Assembly (NCBI RefSeq): GCF_900162815.1
Contig: NZ_FUGD01000116.1
Coordinates: forward strand, 1 to 43,810
From: Psychrobacter pasteurii
GTDB lineage: Bacteria > Pseudomonadota > Gammaproteobacteria > Pseudomonadales > Moraxellaceae
DNA length: 43,810 bases
Reading direction: 5' to 3'
The notes under the pieces were generated by a model. That model was not told where the DNA came from. It saw only the letters and a program-made list of their open reading frames with translations, and did no database searches. Positions within the stretch are counted from its first letter, which is position 1. Each line of letters begins with the position of its first letter. A program made the position numbers and the translations under genes. Shown here one piece after another: positions 35,168 to 43,712 of the stretch.

Positions 35168-36031
35168 TTAGTTATTAGAGTGATGCTGCATCGGCATCTC
35201 ATCTGCTGAGTGCATGTGATCATTCATAGGTTGGTGCTGCAGTGCATGACCGCCCATATTCTCATCAGCCATATGCTGCATATTATGAGTACCGTGCTCG
35301 GCAGGAGCAGAAATTGAGCTGTCGTGCATTTGATGCCCGCCGTGCGACCCATGACCGCCCATGTGTTTCATGGCCATAGGTAGGGCAATTACTGCCAGTC
35401 CTGACAAGATCATTACGACGCCATTTAATTGACGTAATTTATAGCGGCCAATTTGTTTGTGTAGCCAGCCCACAGTCTCTTGGGTGGCGACCAACATGGG
35501 AACCGTGCCTAAGCCGAAGACAAACATTAATAAAGCGCCAGTTGCGATGTCATTGCCGACTACTGCCATCAGTAGAGCGCCATAGACCAAGCCACAAGGC
35601 AAAAAGCCCCATAATAAACCCGCTGCTAAAGCCCTTGGGAAGGTAGTTATTGGGAAAACTTTTTGACGCAAAGGGGAGAGCTTTTTCCAAACGCTCATGC
35701 CCACTTTTTCAAGCTTATTTAAAAAAGGCATGCCCAGCATAGATAGGCCAATGAATACCAATACCAGACCCAGTAAAATACGCGGGGTTGAGTTGCCCAT
35801 TAATAGTGGGGCTAAGACCGTGGTGCCCACAATACCTGCAATAACCCCTAGAATTGAGTAACTAACCAGGCGACCAAAGTGATAAGTAGCAATAAGCCCT
35901 CTTTTCTTTAGTGGGCTTACTTCCTGCATAGATAGGCCAAAAGCGGTAACTAAGCCACCACACATACCCAAACAATGTGGTGAACCAAAAAAGCCCATAG
36001 CAAATGCTGCTAATAATAAAGGAGTTGTCAT
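35168..36031 (-). CDS. TauE/SafE (UreH-like) membrane protein with His/Met-rich tail
   Basis: 287 residues. About six membrane helices carry the family signature FGSPHCLGMCGGLVTAFGL near the N-terminus, with its Cys pair, and a second-half helix LWGFLPCGLVYGALLMA. The last 65 residues hold 14 His and 9 Met (for example HMGGHGSHGGHQMH), a strong metal-binding character typical of copper handling. ccoS lies 57 bp upstream in the same direction, which suggests a role in copper supply to cbb3 oxidase. Whether the tail is periplasmic depends on topology. Confidence 0.85.
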   Translation of the reverse strand: MTTPLLLAAFAMGFFGSPHCLGMCGGLVTAFGLSMQEVSPLKKRGLIATYHFGRLVSYSILGVIAGIVGTTVLAPLLMGNSTPRILLGLVLVFIGLSMLGMPFLNKLEKVGMSVWKKLSPLRQKVFPITTFPRALAAGLLWGFLPCGLVYGALLMAVVGNDIATGALLMFVFGLGTVPMLVATQETVGWLHKQIGRYKLRQLNGVVMILSGLAVIALPMAMKHMGGHGSHGGHQMHDSSISAPAEHGTHNMQHMADENMGGHALQHQPMNDHMHSADEMPMQHHSNN

Positions 36032-36087
36032 AACAAATTATCCATAAGGTTTGTTTTTGGGGCAAATATAAGGTTCACAGTTGACAA

Positions 36088-36363
36088 CTATTCGCCATCA
36101 CCTGAATCATCTTTATTGTTAGCGTGAGAAGTGTTGCTGGTCTTCGGATGGTTGTCAGGTTTTTTGGATGGAGTATCAGCCTTAGGCATAGCAGGAGTGC
36201 CGCCAAGGGCTTGTCTGCGCTCTTGACGGTCATCTAAGATAACGCGCTGCGACTCATTATCTAAATCTTCAAATTGATTGGATCTCACCGCATAACGAAC
36301 CGCCCAAATGCCAATCACAAATAGCATAAGGCTTAACGGAATAAGTAAATACATACTGACCAT
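36088..36363 (-). CDS. ccoS: cbb3-type cytochrome oxidase assembly protein CcoS
   Basis: About 91 residues. One membrane helix (MYLLIPLSLMLFVIGIWAV) is followed by the CcoS cytoplasmic segment FEDLDNESQRVILDDR. CcoS is needed for cofactor insertion into cbb3 oxidase. I chose the ATG at 36363 because the family usually begins MxSLYLLIPLS; ATG at 36372 adds three residues. The last 40 residues are a polar tail rich in Lys, Asn and Asp. The downstream TauE/SafE-like gene supports the assignment. No ccoNOPQ genes are in the window. Confidence 0.9.
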   Translation of the reverse strand: MVSMYLLIPLSLMLFVIGIWAVRYAVRSNQFEDLDNESQRVILDDRQERRQALGGTPAMPKADTPSKKPDNHPKTSNTSHANNKDDSGDGE

Positions 36364-36539
36364 ATCAGGCATCCATTTTTAAAGCGTAAGGTGAATTGAA
36401 TAAAAATATCAGCGAAGAATAAGAGGCCACAATCATCAATAGTCATCAACTTTAAGAATATAATATACCTTAAAATATATTATAATACTTTATATTGAAA
36501 AACACTAAAAAAAATGTGGATTTAATTCTAAAAAGGGCT

Positions 36540-37493
36540 TTAGAACGTCTTCACATCTTCCGGTTTTCGACTGCGTAATAAGGTCTCAAAACTGACCTCA
36601 CTGGCTTGACGACAATTGTCTTGAGGCACAAACACATCACGAGCATAAGCGGCTAACTCATATAAAGTACGACGAGAATGCTGAGCATTGTTTTTGGGTT
36701 CAAGCCAACCTTTTTCCATAGGTAGAGGGGCAGGAATGGGTAAGGCATGAATACCATTTAAGGCAAATTGTCGGCGGGCACGTGTCATGTGATAGGCGTC
36801 AGTAACTAAATACACATCTTGCAAATGCAGGCGCTTGGCAGTGAATCTGGCATTTTCACAAGTGTTCATACTGGCGTTTTCAGTGATGACATTCTTAATA
36901 TTGTAATTATACAACCAATCTTGCATCCAGGGGGCATCCACTCCGGTTAATATTATGGGTAAGGGGTTATTGCGTTGATACTGCATGACCGTCTGCATAC
37001 GTTTTAGCGTATAGTCGTTAAGCACAATATCTGGTTTATGCAAAGAAGAGGCTGGAGTCTGTTGGGCAGGCTTATTAGTTTTTTGCTTGACCTGATAGCC
37101 TGCTGAAATGCTCGACTTTATTTGCCGAGCGTTCTCAGTTTGCTTACTTTTAGCACTGTCCTGTTTGTCATGATAGGTATCAGCCTCAGTAAGACCCCCT
37201 CCCAACACAACATAAGCTGTGGGCTCATGATTAAAGGGTAAGCTGAAAGACAAAGGCGGGTTAGGCTGATTAACGTCGAGCGTTTTGTTGGCCTCAGAAG
37301 AGGGCGCTAGCACCTGATTGGGTTGCTGAGCTACCTGAGGAATCGGTAAATGATTAAGTACCCACAATCCCACAGTAGAAAACACTGGGGTATAAAACCC
37401 AACCAAGGTCATTAATCCCAGTAATAAAAATACCAAAGAGGCTTTTATTACGATATTGACCATGGGGGCCATTGGTGTGAGTGACTTAGTCAT
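36540..37493 (-). CDS. YdcF-like DUF218 membrane protein
   Basis: About 317 residues. One or two membrane helices (about 10-55) precede the DUF218 domain: YVVLGGGLTEAD, then LKRMQTVMQYQR, LPIILTG, ENASMNTCENARFTA and VYLVTDAYHMTRARRQFAL. DUF218 proteins are linked to envelope metabolism (YdcF, SanA, ElyC). Oddly, the domain is split after its first strand by about 55 polar Lys/Ser/Gln-rich residues. The gene follows murB closely, with start choices at 37505 (GTG) or 37493 (ATG). Function unknown in detail. Confidence 0.82.
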   Translation of the reverse strand: MTKSLTPMAPMVNIVIKASLVFLLLGLMTLVGFYTPVFSTVGLWVLNHLPIPQVAQQPNQVLAPSSEANKTLDVNQPNPPLSFSLPFNHEPTAYVVLGGGLTEADTYHDKQDSAKSKQTENARQIKSSISAGYQVKQKTNKPAQQTPASSLHKPDIVLNDYTLKRMQTVMQYQRNNPLPIILTGVDAPWMQDWLYNYNIKNVITENASMNTCENARFTAKRLHLQDVYLVTDAYHMTRARRQFALNGIHALPIPAPLPMEKGWLEPKNNAQHSRRTLYELAAYARDVFVPQDNCRQASEVSFETLLRSRKPEDVKTF

Positions 37494-37514
37494 CAAAGGG
37501 AGCACCCAGGAATA

Positions 37515-38666
37515 TTAATGACGGGCTTCATTATTTACCCACACAGGCTCACGCTCCAAAGCAACACCAAACTGATCTTGAATGGTCTGCTGGATAAGCT
37601 GCTGTGTGGCTAAAATATCGTGCTGTGAGGCCGGTGTACTGCTATCAGCGGTACTGTGATTGACCAGCACCAAAGCTTGTTTTTTATGGGTCAAAATGGG
37701 AGCAATGCCTTTACCTTTTAGCCCAGCGTTGTCAATTAACCAACCTGCGGCCACTTTGGTATGCTCATTGCCCACAGGATAGCCCACGATGTTGGGGTAT
37801 TTAGCAGATAAAGTCGTAAACTGGCCGTTATCTATAATGGGGTTTTTAAAGAAGCTGCCACAGTTAGGTAGCTGCTTGGGATCAGGTAGCTTAGATTGAC
37901 GAATTTCGATAATCGCCTGCATCACATCTTTGGCTGAAATCGCGGAGCGTTTTTCTGCTTGCGCTTTAGCCAAGGCTAAGCTAGAGACGTCCCCATAGTT
38001 GGCATTTACTTTAAGCGCGTCTTTGTGCAGCTTAAAGCCTACTCGGGTGATGAGCCATTGTCCAGCTTGTTGTTTAAAGATACTGTCCCGATAGCTAAAC
38101 TGGCAGTCAGCTTTATCAAAGTTATGCCAAGTCTGGGTCGGTAAATGAAAGGCCTTTACATGAGTCATGTAATCTTCTAGTTGAACTCCGTAGGCTCCGA
38201 TATTCTGTACCGGAGAGGCCCCAACCAGACCTGGGATTAGTGCTAGGTTTTCTAAACCGTACCAGCCTTGGTTGACCGTATAAACCACCAGTTCATGCCA
38301 GTTTTCACCGCCCATCACCTCTAAGGTAATGCTATTGGCATCTTCAGCTAAAACCTCAATGCCTTTATAAGCCGGATGCAGCACGCTGGCGTGTAGGGCT
38401 TCTGGCAGAATGACGTTACTGCCCCCTGAAAGCACAAAAACTGGAGCCCCAAGCTTATCAAGCTCGGCCACAGCAGGCTCAATGTCAGACTCTTGGGTAA
38501 GCGTAATGAGCCTATCTGCCTGACAAGCCAGATGCATGGTGTTGTACTCAATTAAATCAGCAGCCACCGTGGTTAGTGTACTTAGAATAAAGCTTTCAGC
38601 ACGAGTCGTTGCTGCCGCAGTCGAATCGTTAGCTTGGGTGCTGTGGGTCTGAGGTAAGGGGCTCAT
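37515..38666 (-). CDS. murB: UDP-N-acetylenolpyruvoylglucosamine reductase
   Basis: 383 residues. The FAD domain has VLSGGSNVILPE and VMGGENWHELV. The substrate half has PGLVGASPVQNIGAYGVQ, FSYRDSIFK and LPNCGSFFKNPI, with the catalytic Ser-containing loop GSFFKNP; this is the type I MurB form. It reduces the enolpyruvyl group to make UDP-MurNAc. About 40 Thr/Ala-rich residues precede the usual family start (IEYNTMHLA), with no better start codon in frame. The YdcF-like gene follows by about 10-20 bp. Confidence 0.96.
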   Translation of the reverse strand: MSPLPQTHSTQANDSTAAATTRAESFILSTLTTVAADLIEYNTMHLACQADRLITLTQESDIEPAVAELDKLGAPVFVLSGGSNVILPEALHASVLHPAYKGIEVLAEDANSITLEVMGGENWHELVVYTVNQGWYGLENLALIPGLVGASPVQNIGAYGVQLEDYMTHVKAFHLPTQTWHNFDKADCQFSYRDSIFKQQAGQWLITRVGFKLHKDALKVNANYGDVSSLALAKAQAEKRSAISAKDVMQAIIEIRQSKLPDPKQLPNCGSFFKNPIIDNGQFTTLSAKYPNIVGYPVGNEHTKVAAGWLIDNAGLKGKGIAPILTHKKQALVLVNHSTADSSTPASQHDILATQQLIQQTIQDQFGVALEREPVWVNNEARH

Positions 38667-38774
38667 AGGCAGTTGGGGCTCAATTAAATAGGCTTAATAT
38701 TATATCAACCACCCTGCCAAATAAATATGACAGGGTTATAAATTTAGGAAAAATAAGGGTAGGCTAATTTCAGC

Positions 38775-39278
38775 TTATTGTGGCTGCCAAGTTTCAATCC
38801 AGGCATCCACTGAAGACTCAAGTCTTTTAATAACCTCTTCAAAGCCATCTTCACCGCCATAGTAAGGATCAGGCACATCCTGGTTTAGATAACTAATATC
38901 AACCTCACTCATCAAGGCTAAGCGAGCAAGCTTATCAGCCGCGGCACTTTGTGCAGCCACTTCTCGAATCTGCTGCAGATCCTTTAGGTTTTGAGAGTCC
39001 ATGGCCAAAACAAGGTCAAAGTCCAAGAAGTCTTGTGGGCTGACTTGACGAGCGACCAGTTTGCTTATGTTGTAACCGTGCTGTTTAGCATGGCTTTGGG
39101 CACGAGGGTCAGGGTTTTTACCGATGTGCCAGTCACCTGTACCTGCTGAGTCAATTTTCAGAGTTAACCCGGCAATGGCGGTACGCTGTCTCATGATGCC
39201 CTCTGCTGTGGGAGAACGGCAAATATTGCCAAGACAAACCAGTAGAACCGACTTAGGTGTCGTATCTGACATAGGCAT
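38775..39278 (-). CDS. Low-molecular-weight protein-tyrosine phosphatase
   Basis: 167 residues. The P-loop CLGNICRSPTAEG near the start and the acid loop DVPDPYYGGEDGFEEV near the end are diagnostic. SAGTGDWHIGKNPDPRA lies between them. It dephosphorylates phosphotyrosine in proteins, often those of capsule export kinases. No such kinase is nearby, so the target is unknown. The ATG has AAGG 7 nt upstream. It is upstream of murB in the same direction, 108 bp away. Confidence 0.94.
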   Translation of the reverse strand: MPMSDTTPKSVLLVCLGNICRSPTAEGIMRQRTAIAGLTLKIDSAGTGDWHIGKNPDPRAQSHAKQHGYNISKLVARQVSPQDFLDFDLVLAMDSQNLKDLQQIREVAAQSAAADKLARLALMSEVDISYLNQDVPDPYYGGEDGFEEVIKRLESSVDAWIETWQPQ

Positions 39279-39510
39279 AAGATAACCTTTAATAATTATT
39301 TTAATGAAAAAGTAAGAGGGGGATTGTAACTACTTGATTTAAAAAAGTTGCCGGCAAACTAAAGCCCGCCACTTCAATAAAAAATAGCCCTCTAAAAGTG
39401 AAGGCTATTCTAACAAGGTTAGGGGGCAAACGATAGTATAAGACTGCTACGTGGGGGTCAGCGTTTGTCCTGAAATCATGTCTATAAACTGTCAATAACT
39501 AAGATTATAA

Positions 39511-39544
39511 GACGGTTATTAATCTTGGACGGTTATTAGTCTTA
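39511..39544. repeat. Tandem 17-bp direct repeat
   Basis: GACGGTTATTAATCTTG (39511-39527) is followed at once by GACGGTTATTAGTCTTA (39528-39544), 15 of 17 bases identical. It lies just after the Hsp15 gene. No function seen. Confidence 0.6.
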
Positions 39545-39564
39545 AATGAAAGAGTCGCCCCGCT

Positions 39565-39999
39565 TTAATCGGTTTGGTATTTAAAACGCTGCAAATCTCT
39601 ACGCTGCTTTTTATTAGGCTTGGTGTCTGGGCGAGCCAGGTTAGCAAGCTTTCTTTGTTCAGCAAAGTACTCGCGTCTTTTGATGCTCTCTTCTGTTTCT
39701 TCATACAAGGTCTGAGCCACAGTGGCATTGCCGCGTTGAACCGATAAGTCTTTAACCACGACCGTTTTTTCGGTCATGGCAGTGGCAGATCCTTGACGAA
39801 TAGTCAGCTCATCGCCCACGCTAATCTCTTTACTGGTCTTCACTCGACTTCCAGCAAAGTGCACCTTACCGCCTTCAATAGCTTGCTTAGCTAGGCTACG
39901 GGTACGATAGAATCGGGCTGCCCATAGCCATTTATCCAAGCGAACTTTTTGTAGCGAGTTGCCATTTTTATTGTTATCAGTGTGTTTTGATTTTGCCAT
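39565..39999 (-). CDS. hslR: Ribosome-associated heat-shock protein Hsp15 (S4 domain)
   Basis: About 144 residues. The S4 RNA-binding domain (VRLDKWLWAARFYRTRSLA ... GGKVHFAGSRVKTSKEISVG) is followed by a basic helical tail ending KKQRRDLQRFKYQTD. Hsp15 binds free 50S subunits carrying a nascent chain, helping recycle stalled ribosomes. The ATG at 39999 has AAGG nearby; the ORF could begin at 40023. It is downstream of ilvA in the same direction, 91 bp apart. Confidence 0.9.
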   Translation of the reverse strand: MAKSKHTDNNKNGNSLQKVRLDKWLWAARFYRTRSLAKQAIEGGKVHFAGSRVKTSKEISVGDELTIRQGSATAMTEKTVVVKDLSVQRGNATVAQTLYEETEESIKRREYFAEQRKLANLARPDTKPNKKQRRDLQRFKYQTD

Positions 40000-40090
40000 A
40001 ATTGCCTTATAAATATTAACCATCTAAGTGGCTGTTTTTTTATGAGTCCCTTCTATATTTATGGGGCATAAATTAGCAAATTCAATTGAT

Positions 40091-41644
40091 CTACTTTAAG
40101 AACAACTGATAGCCCACATTGTCAGTGACCGGAGTACAGTCATAGCCAATCTCTTGTAGCATGTCTTGTACGGCCAGTGAACTGGTGGTTGTGGCCTGAA
40201 TACCCACCAATACTCGGCCATCGGCAGCCCCATGGTTTCGATAGTGGAATAAGGTAATGTTGTAATCTGTGCCCAGTCTTTCTAAGAAATTAAGTAAAGC
40301 GCCCGGACGCTCAGGGAAGCTAACTTTAAAGAGCTGCTCATCTGTCAGTCCTGCATGACCACCGATTAAGTAGCGGATATGAGATTTTGCAATATCATCA
40401 TCAGTTAAATCATGAGCATCGTATCCCGCTCCTTGTAAGGAGTTTGCGATAGTATGGCGCTCTTTATCTCCTTCTTTTAAAGCAATACCCACAAAAATAC
40501 TGGCAGGCTCTAAAGAATCAGGAGAGGTACGACTGCGCGCACGGTAGTTAAACTCAGTGATGTTACGGCCTTTTAGGTCACGGCAGAACTCTAAGAAAGC
40601 ACCGGTACGCTCAGGAATAGTGACTGCAAATACCGCCTCTTTTTTCTCACCAATCTCAGTACGCTCTGCGATATAACGCAAGCGGTCAAAGTTCATGTTA
40701 GCACCAGAGATGATGGCCACACAGTTTTTGCCAGTAATATTGTTGTTGCTTAAGTATTTTTTCATACCTGCTAGGGCTAAAGCGCCTGAAGGCTCTACGA
40801 TGCTTCGTCTTTCTTCAAACACATCTTTTACTGCGGCACAGACCTCATCGTTAGTACAGGTGATGACACCTTGTTCAATAAGTTTGCCTGAGTGATCACT
40901 TTTTTGTAAGTTGAAGACTTCATAGGGTAGCTCGCCAATTTGTGCCACTGCCGTACCATCAGCAAATAAGCTAACTTGAGGCAGTTTGACTCGAGAGCCT
41001 GCTTCAATGGCTGCTTTTAAGCTAGCGGCTCCTTCAGGCTCAACGGCAATGACTTTAACATGAGGCGCTACGTCACCTAAGAAGGCTGCCACACCGGCTA
41101 ATAGACCGCCGCCACCTACGGGAACGAACACATAGTCCACATCTCGCCACTGCTGATTAATCTCCAAAGCCACGGTGCCTTGGCCAGCAATAACCAGCTC
41201 ATCATCATAAGGAGGAATATAAGTTAACCCTTCTTTGATAGAGCGTTCAATGGCGTACTGATTTGAGACATCAAAGCTATCTCCATACAGATCCACATTA
41301 CCGCCCAAAGCTTTTACAGCTTTGACTTTAATATCTGGGGTAGTGGTGGGCATGACAATAATATTCTTTAGGCCTAATTTATCAGCAGAGAACGCCACGC
41401 CTTGAGCATGGTTACCAGCAGAGGCACAAATCACGCCTCGAGCTTTTTGTTCTTCTGTTAGCTGACTAATTCGGTTATAGGCACCTCGTAACTTAAATGA
41501 AAAGACAGGCTGTAGGTCTTCGCGCTTTAAACGAATGTCATTGTTAAAACGAGCAGACAGTTTTGGTGCAAAATCTAAAGGCGTCTGAATGGCGACGTCA
41601 TATACGGTAGCCTGGAGAATGTTACGAACCCATTTTGATAGCAT
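40091..41644 (-). CDS. ilvA: Threonine ammonia-lyase, biosynthetic
   Basis: 517 residues. The PLP lysine lies in PVFSFKLRGAYNRI (about residue 51), the Gly loop is VPVGGGGLLAGV, and SAGNHAQGVAFSA is conserved. Two C-terminal ACT-like domains (about 335-420 and 430-515; each starts FAVTIPERTGAFLEF or FKVSFPERPGALLNF) give feedback control by isoleucine. It deaminates threonine to 2-oxobutyrate, the first step to isoleucine. Full length. It is divergent from rpiA. Confidence 0.97.
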   Translation of the reverse strand: MLSKWVRNILQATVYDVAIQTPLDFAPKLSARFNNDIRLKREDLQPVFSFKLRGAYNRISQLTEEQKARGVICASAGNHAQGVAFSADKLGLKNIIVMPTTTPDIKVKAVKALGGNVDLYGDSFDVSNQYAIERSIKEGLTYIPPYDDELVIAGQGTVALEINQQWRDVDYVFVPVGGGGLLAGVAAFLGDVAPHVKVIAVEPEGAASLKAAIEAGSRVKLPQVSLFADGTAVAQIGELPYEVFNLQKSDHSGKLIEQGVITCTNDEVCAAVKDVFEERRSIVEPSGALALAGMKKYLSNNNITGKNCVAIISGANMNFDRLRYIAERTEIGEKKEAVFAVTIPERTGAFLEFCRDLKGRNITEFNYRARSRTSPDSLEPASIFVGIALKEGDKERHTIANSLQGAGYDAHDLTDDDIAKSHIRYLIGGHAGLTDEQLFKVSFPERPGALLNFLERLGTDYNITLFHYRNHGAADGRVLVGIQATTTSSLAVQDMLQEIGYDCTPVTDNVGYQLFLK

Positions 41645-41991
41645 AGATAGTCCTAAGAATTTATTTTTAACCGATGACTTGGTTAATGATTTTTGCCTAT
41701 AAACAGTAACTCACAATTGGTCAAGGAGTCGATATAGTTGTTTTTGTAACTGTTAAGCCTATGCTGTTTTTTTTAATCGTGCAAGTTTTAGCGGCGAAAT
41801 TATTGATGATATTAGGTTATTTGATAAATAACTTTTTTTAAGTGATTAAAAATGGGTCTTTTAAGTGTAAAAGTGGCGAAAAATAAGGGCAGATTTGATA
41901 TTATGGCCCCTGCATAATTAACGACTAATGTTGGTTATTTTAATTACTCCTATATTTCACCTTCTTAATTGCATACATGAAAAGGGCAGCT

Positions 41992-42651
41992 ATGAGCCAA
42001 CAACTAAAGCTTAAACAAGAAGTCGCAAAAGCCGCATTGGCCTCAATTGACGACGGAATGATCCTGGGTGTGGGCACAGGCAGTACTGTGAACTGCTTGA
42101 TTGATTTATTGCCACAAGTGAACCTAAAAGGGGCAGTGGCTAGCTCCAAAGTAACCCAAGATAAGTTAGAAGCTTTGGGAATTGAGGTTATGGACTTAAA
42201 CTATGTGGGTGAATTAGACCTATATATTGATGGGGCAGATGAAGTAAACCCTAACTTACAGCTGATTAAGGGCGGCGGTGGTGCTTTAACGCGTGAGAAG
42301 ATTGTGGCTGCTGCCTCTAAGCAGTTTTTGTGTCTAGTCGATGAAAGCAAGTGGGTAACCCAGTTGGGTCGTGAGTTCCCAGTACCGATCGAAGTATTGC
42401 CGCAAGCCCGCTCTTATGTGGCTCGTCAGTTGGTGAAACTAGGCGGTGAGCCTGTGTACCGTGAAGGCTTCGTAACAGATTATGGCAATCTAATTTTAGA
42501 TACCTATAATCTTGAAATCACCAGTGCTAGCGAAATGGAGCAAACTTTAAATAACATCGTTGGGGTGGTGTGTAACGGTATTTTTGCTGCCAACCAAGCA
42601 GACAAGCTATTAATTGCTAAGTCTACCGGCGTTGAGCTGTTACAGCGTTAA
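41992..42651 (+). CDS. rpiA: Ribose-5-phosphate isomerase A
   Basis: About 219 residues. [50 protein letters not shown] (catalytic Asp and Glu region) and ALTREKIVA are diagnostic. It interconverts ribose-5-phosphate and ribulose-5-phosphate in the pentose phosphate pathway. ATG at 41992 has AAGGGC upstream, so it is preferred over the ATG at 41977. The adjacent divergent ilvA-rpiA arrangement is common in gamma-proteobacteria. Confidence 0.97.
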   Translation: MSQQLKLKQEVAKAALASIDDGMILGVGTGSTVNCLIDLLPQVNLKGAVASSKVTQDKLEALGIEVMDLNYVGELDLYIDGADEVNPNLQLIKGGGGALTREKIVAAASKQFLCLVDESKWVTQLGREFPVPIEVLPQARSYVARQLVKLGGEPVYREGFVTDYGNLILDTYNLEITSASEMEQTLNNIVGVVCNGIFAANQADKLLIAKSTGVELLQR

Positions 42652-42756
42652 TATAAAATAGTTCTCTACTCCTATCGGGTTTATGGTTAAATAAACCAAA
42701 GGCTTTGTGCTTTTGGTAAACTGTTTATTTAATTGAATGACAAGGACGTCAAACCC

Positions 42757-43599
42757 ATGCCCACTCTCTCTATTAATGGCGCGCAGATTTATTACGAAGA
42801 CAGCGCTCCCAATCAAGATAACTTACCCCAAGACCAACAAAAACCTGTGCTGCTTTTTGCTCATGGGCTGCTATGGGGCACCCATCTGTATGACAAGCAG
42901 GTAGAGCATTTCAAACCAAACTATCGCTGTATTGCCTTTGACTTTCGAGGACAAGGTAAATCTGAAGTCACTAAGTCTGGTTATGACATGGACAGCTTAG
43001 CAGAAGATGCCATAGCTTTATTAGAGGCCTTAGAGATTAGTAAATGCCATTTGGTAGGTTTATCTATGGGTGGCTATGTTGCCCAGCGCGTGGCTTTAAA
43101 GCGCCCTGATTTATTGCACTCTTTGATTTTGTTAGATACCGGAGCCGAAGCGGAGAACCCAGAGAAAAAAGCAGATTATAAAAAAATGCTAAGGGCGATT
43201 CATTGGTTAGGGATTAAGCGAATCAGTAAAAAGGTTATGCCAATCATGTTTGGTGAGACTTTTTTAAATGATAAGTCCCGTAAACAAGAGTATAAAACGT
43301 GGCTTGAGCACTTAAGGCAAAACAATAAGAAAGGGGCCATGAGGGCCACTGCCGGAGTGATAGAGCGAGATGGGGTGTTAAGCCGACTGCCTGAAATTAA
43401 CTTGCCGATCCTGATTGTGGTAGGGGATGAGGATAAGCCCACCCCTTATGAAGAAGCCCAAAAAATGCACTTTGCTATTAAAGGGTCGAAGCTGGCAGTT
43501 ATTAAGCAAGCAGGGCACAGTACTCCGGTAGAGCAGCCGGAGCAGTTAAATCAAGTGATGAGTACTTTCTTAAAGCTGGTTAATACTCAATCTAATTAA
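42757..43599 (+). CDS. Alpha/beta-fold hydrolase
   Basis: About 280 residues. LLFAHGLLWGTHLYDKQ (oxyanion HG), CIAFDFRGQGKS, the nucleophile elbow VGLSMGGYVAQ, the acid region IVVGDEDKPTPYEEAQ and the His in IKQAGHSTPVEQPEQ make a complete Ser-Asp-His triad. The substrate is unknown; it resembles 3-oxoadipate enol-lactonase and haloperoxidase-like esterases. I chose ATG at 42757; the TTG at 42733 is an alternative. It follows rpiA by 105 bp. The stop codon overlaps the first unit of a short tandem repeat. Confidence 0.9.
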   Translation: MPTLSINGAQIYYEDSAPNQDNLPQDQQKPVLLFAHGLLWGTHLYDKQVEHFKPNYRCIAFDFRGQGKSEVTKSGYDMDSLAEDAIALLEALEISKCHLVGLSMGGYVAQRVALKRPDLLHSLILLDTGAEAENPEKKADYKKMLRAIHWLGIKRISKKVMPIMFGETFLNDKSRKQEYKTWLEHLRQNNKKGAMRATAGVIERDGVLSRLPEINLPILIVVGDEDKPTPYEEAQKMHFAIKGSKLAVIKQAGHSTPVEQPEQLNQVMSTFLKLVNTQSN

Positions 43600-43629
43600 C
43601 ACTTAGCTAATTAATACTTAACTAATTAA
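43584..43629. repeat. Short imperfect tandem repeat after the hydrolase gene
   Basis: Three units of about 15 bp: TACTCAATCTAATTAA (43584-43599), CACTTAGCTAATTAA (43600-43614), TACTTAACTAATTAA (43615-43629). The first holds the hydrolase stop codon. Confidence 0.6.
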
Positions 43630-43712
43630 AGCTGAATCTGGCTGATTATAAAAGCTAGGCACTGCTTTCAATTAGCTACTATTAGATGCAATAAAAAAGG
43701 CTAAGCCATTTA

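Noticed and set aside
36436-36449. FNR/Anr box upstream of ccoS (TTGATGACTATTGA on the minus strand)
   Set aside because: Only the first half-site is right; the second matches 3 of 5. Attractive by function but too weak to annotate.
36459-36484. 9-bp AT-only dyad TATAATATA / TATATTATA before ccoS
   Set aside because: Made only of A and T in an AT-rich gap, so likely by chance or just promoter-like sequence.
39301-39495. 64-residue minus-strand ORF between the Hsp15 and phosphatase genes
   Set aside because: No ribosome binding site, no recognisable composition or domain; it looks like a chance open frame.
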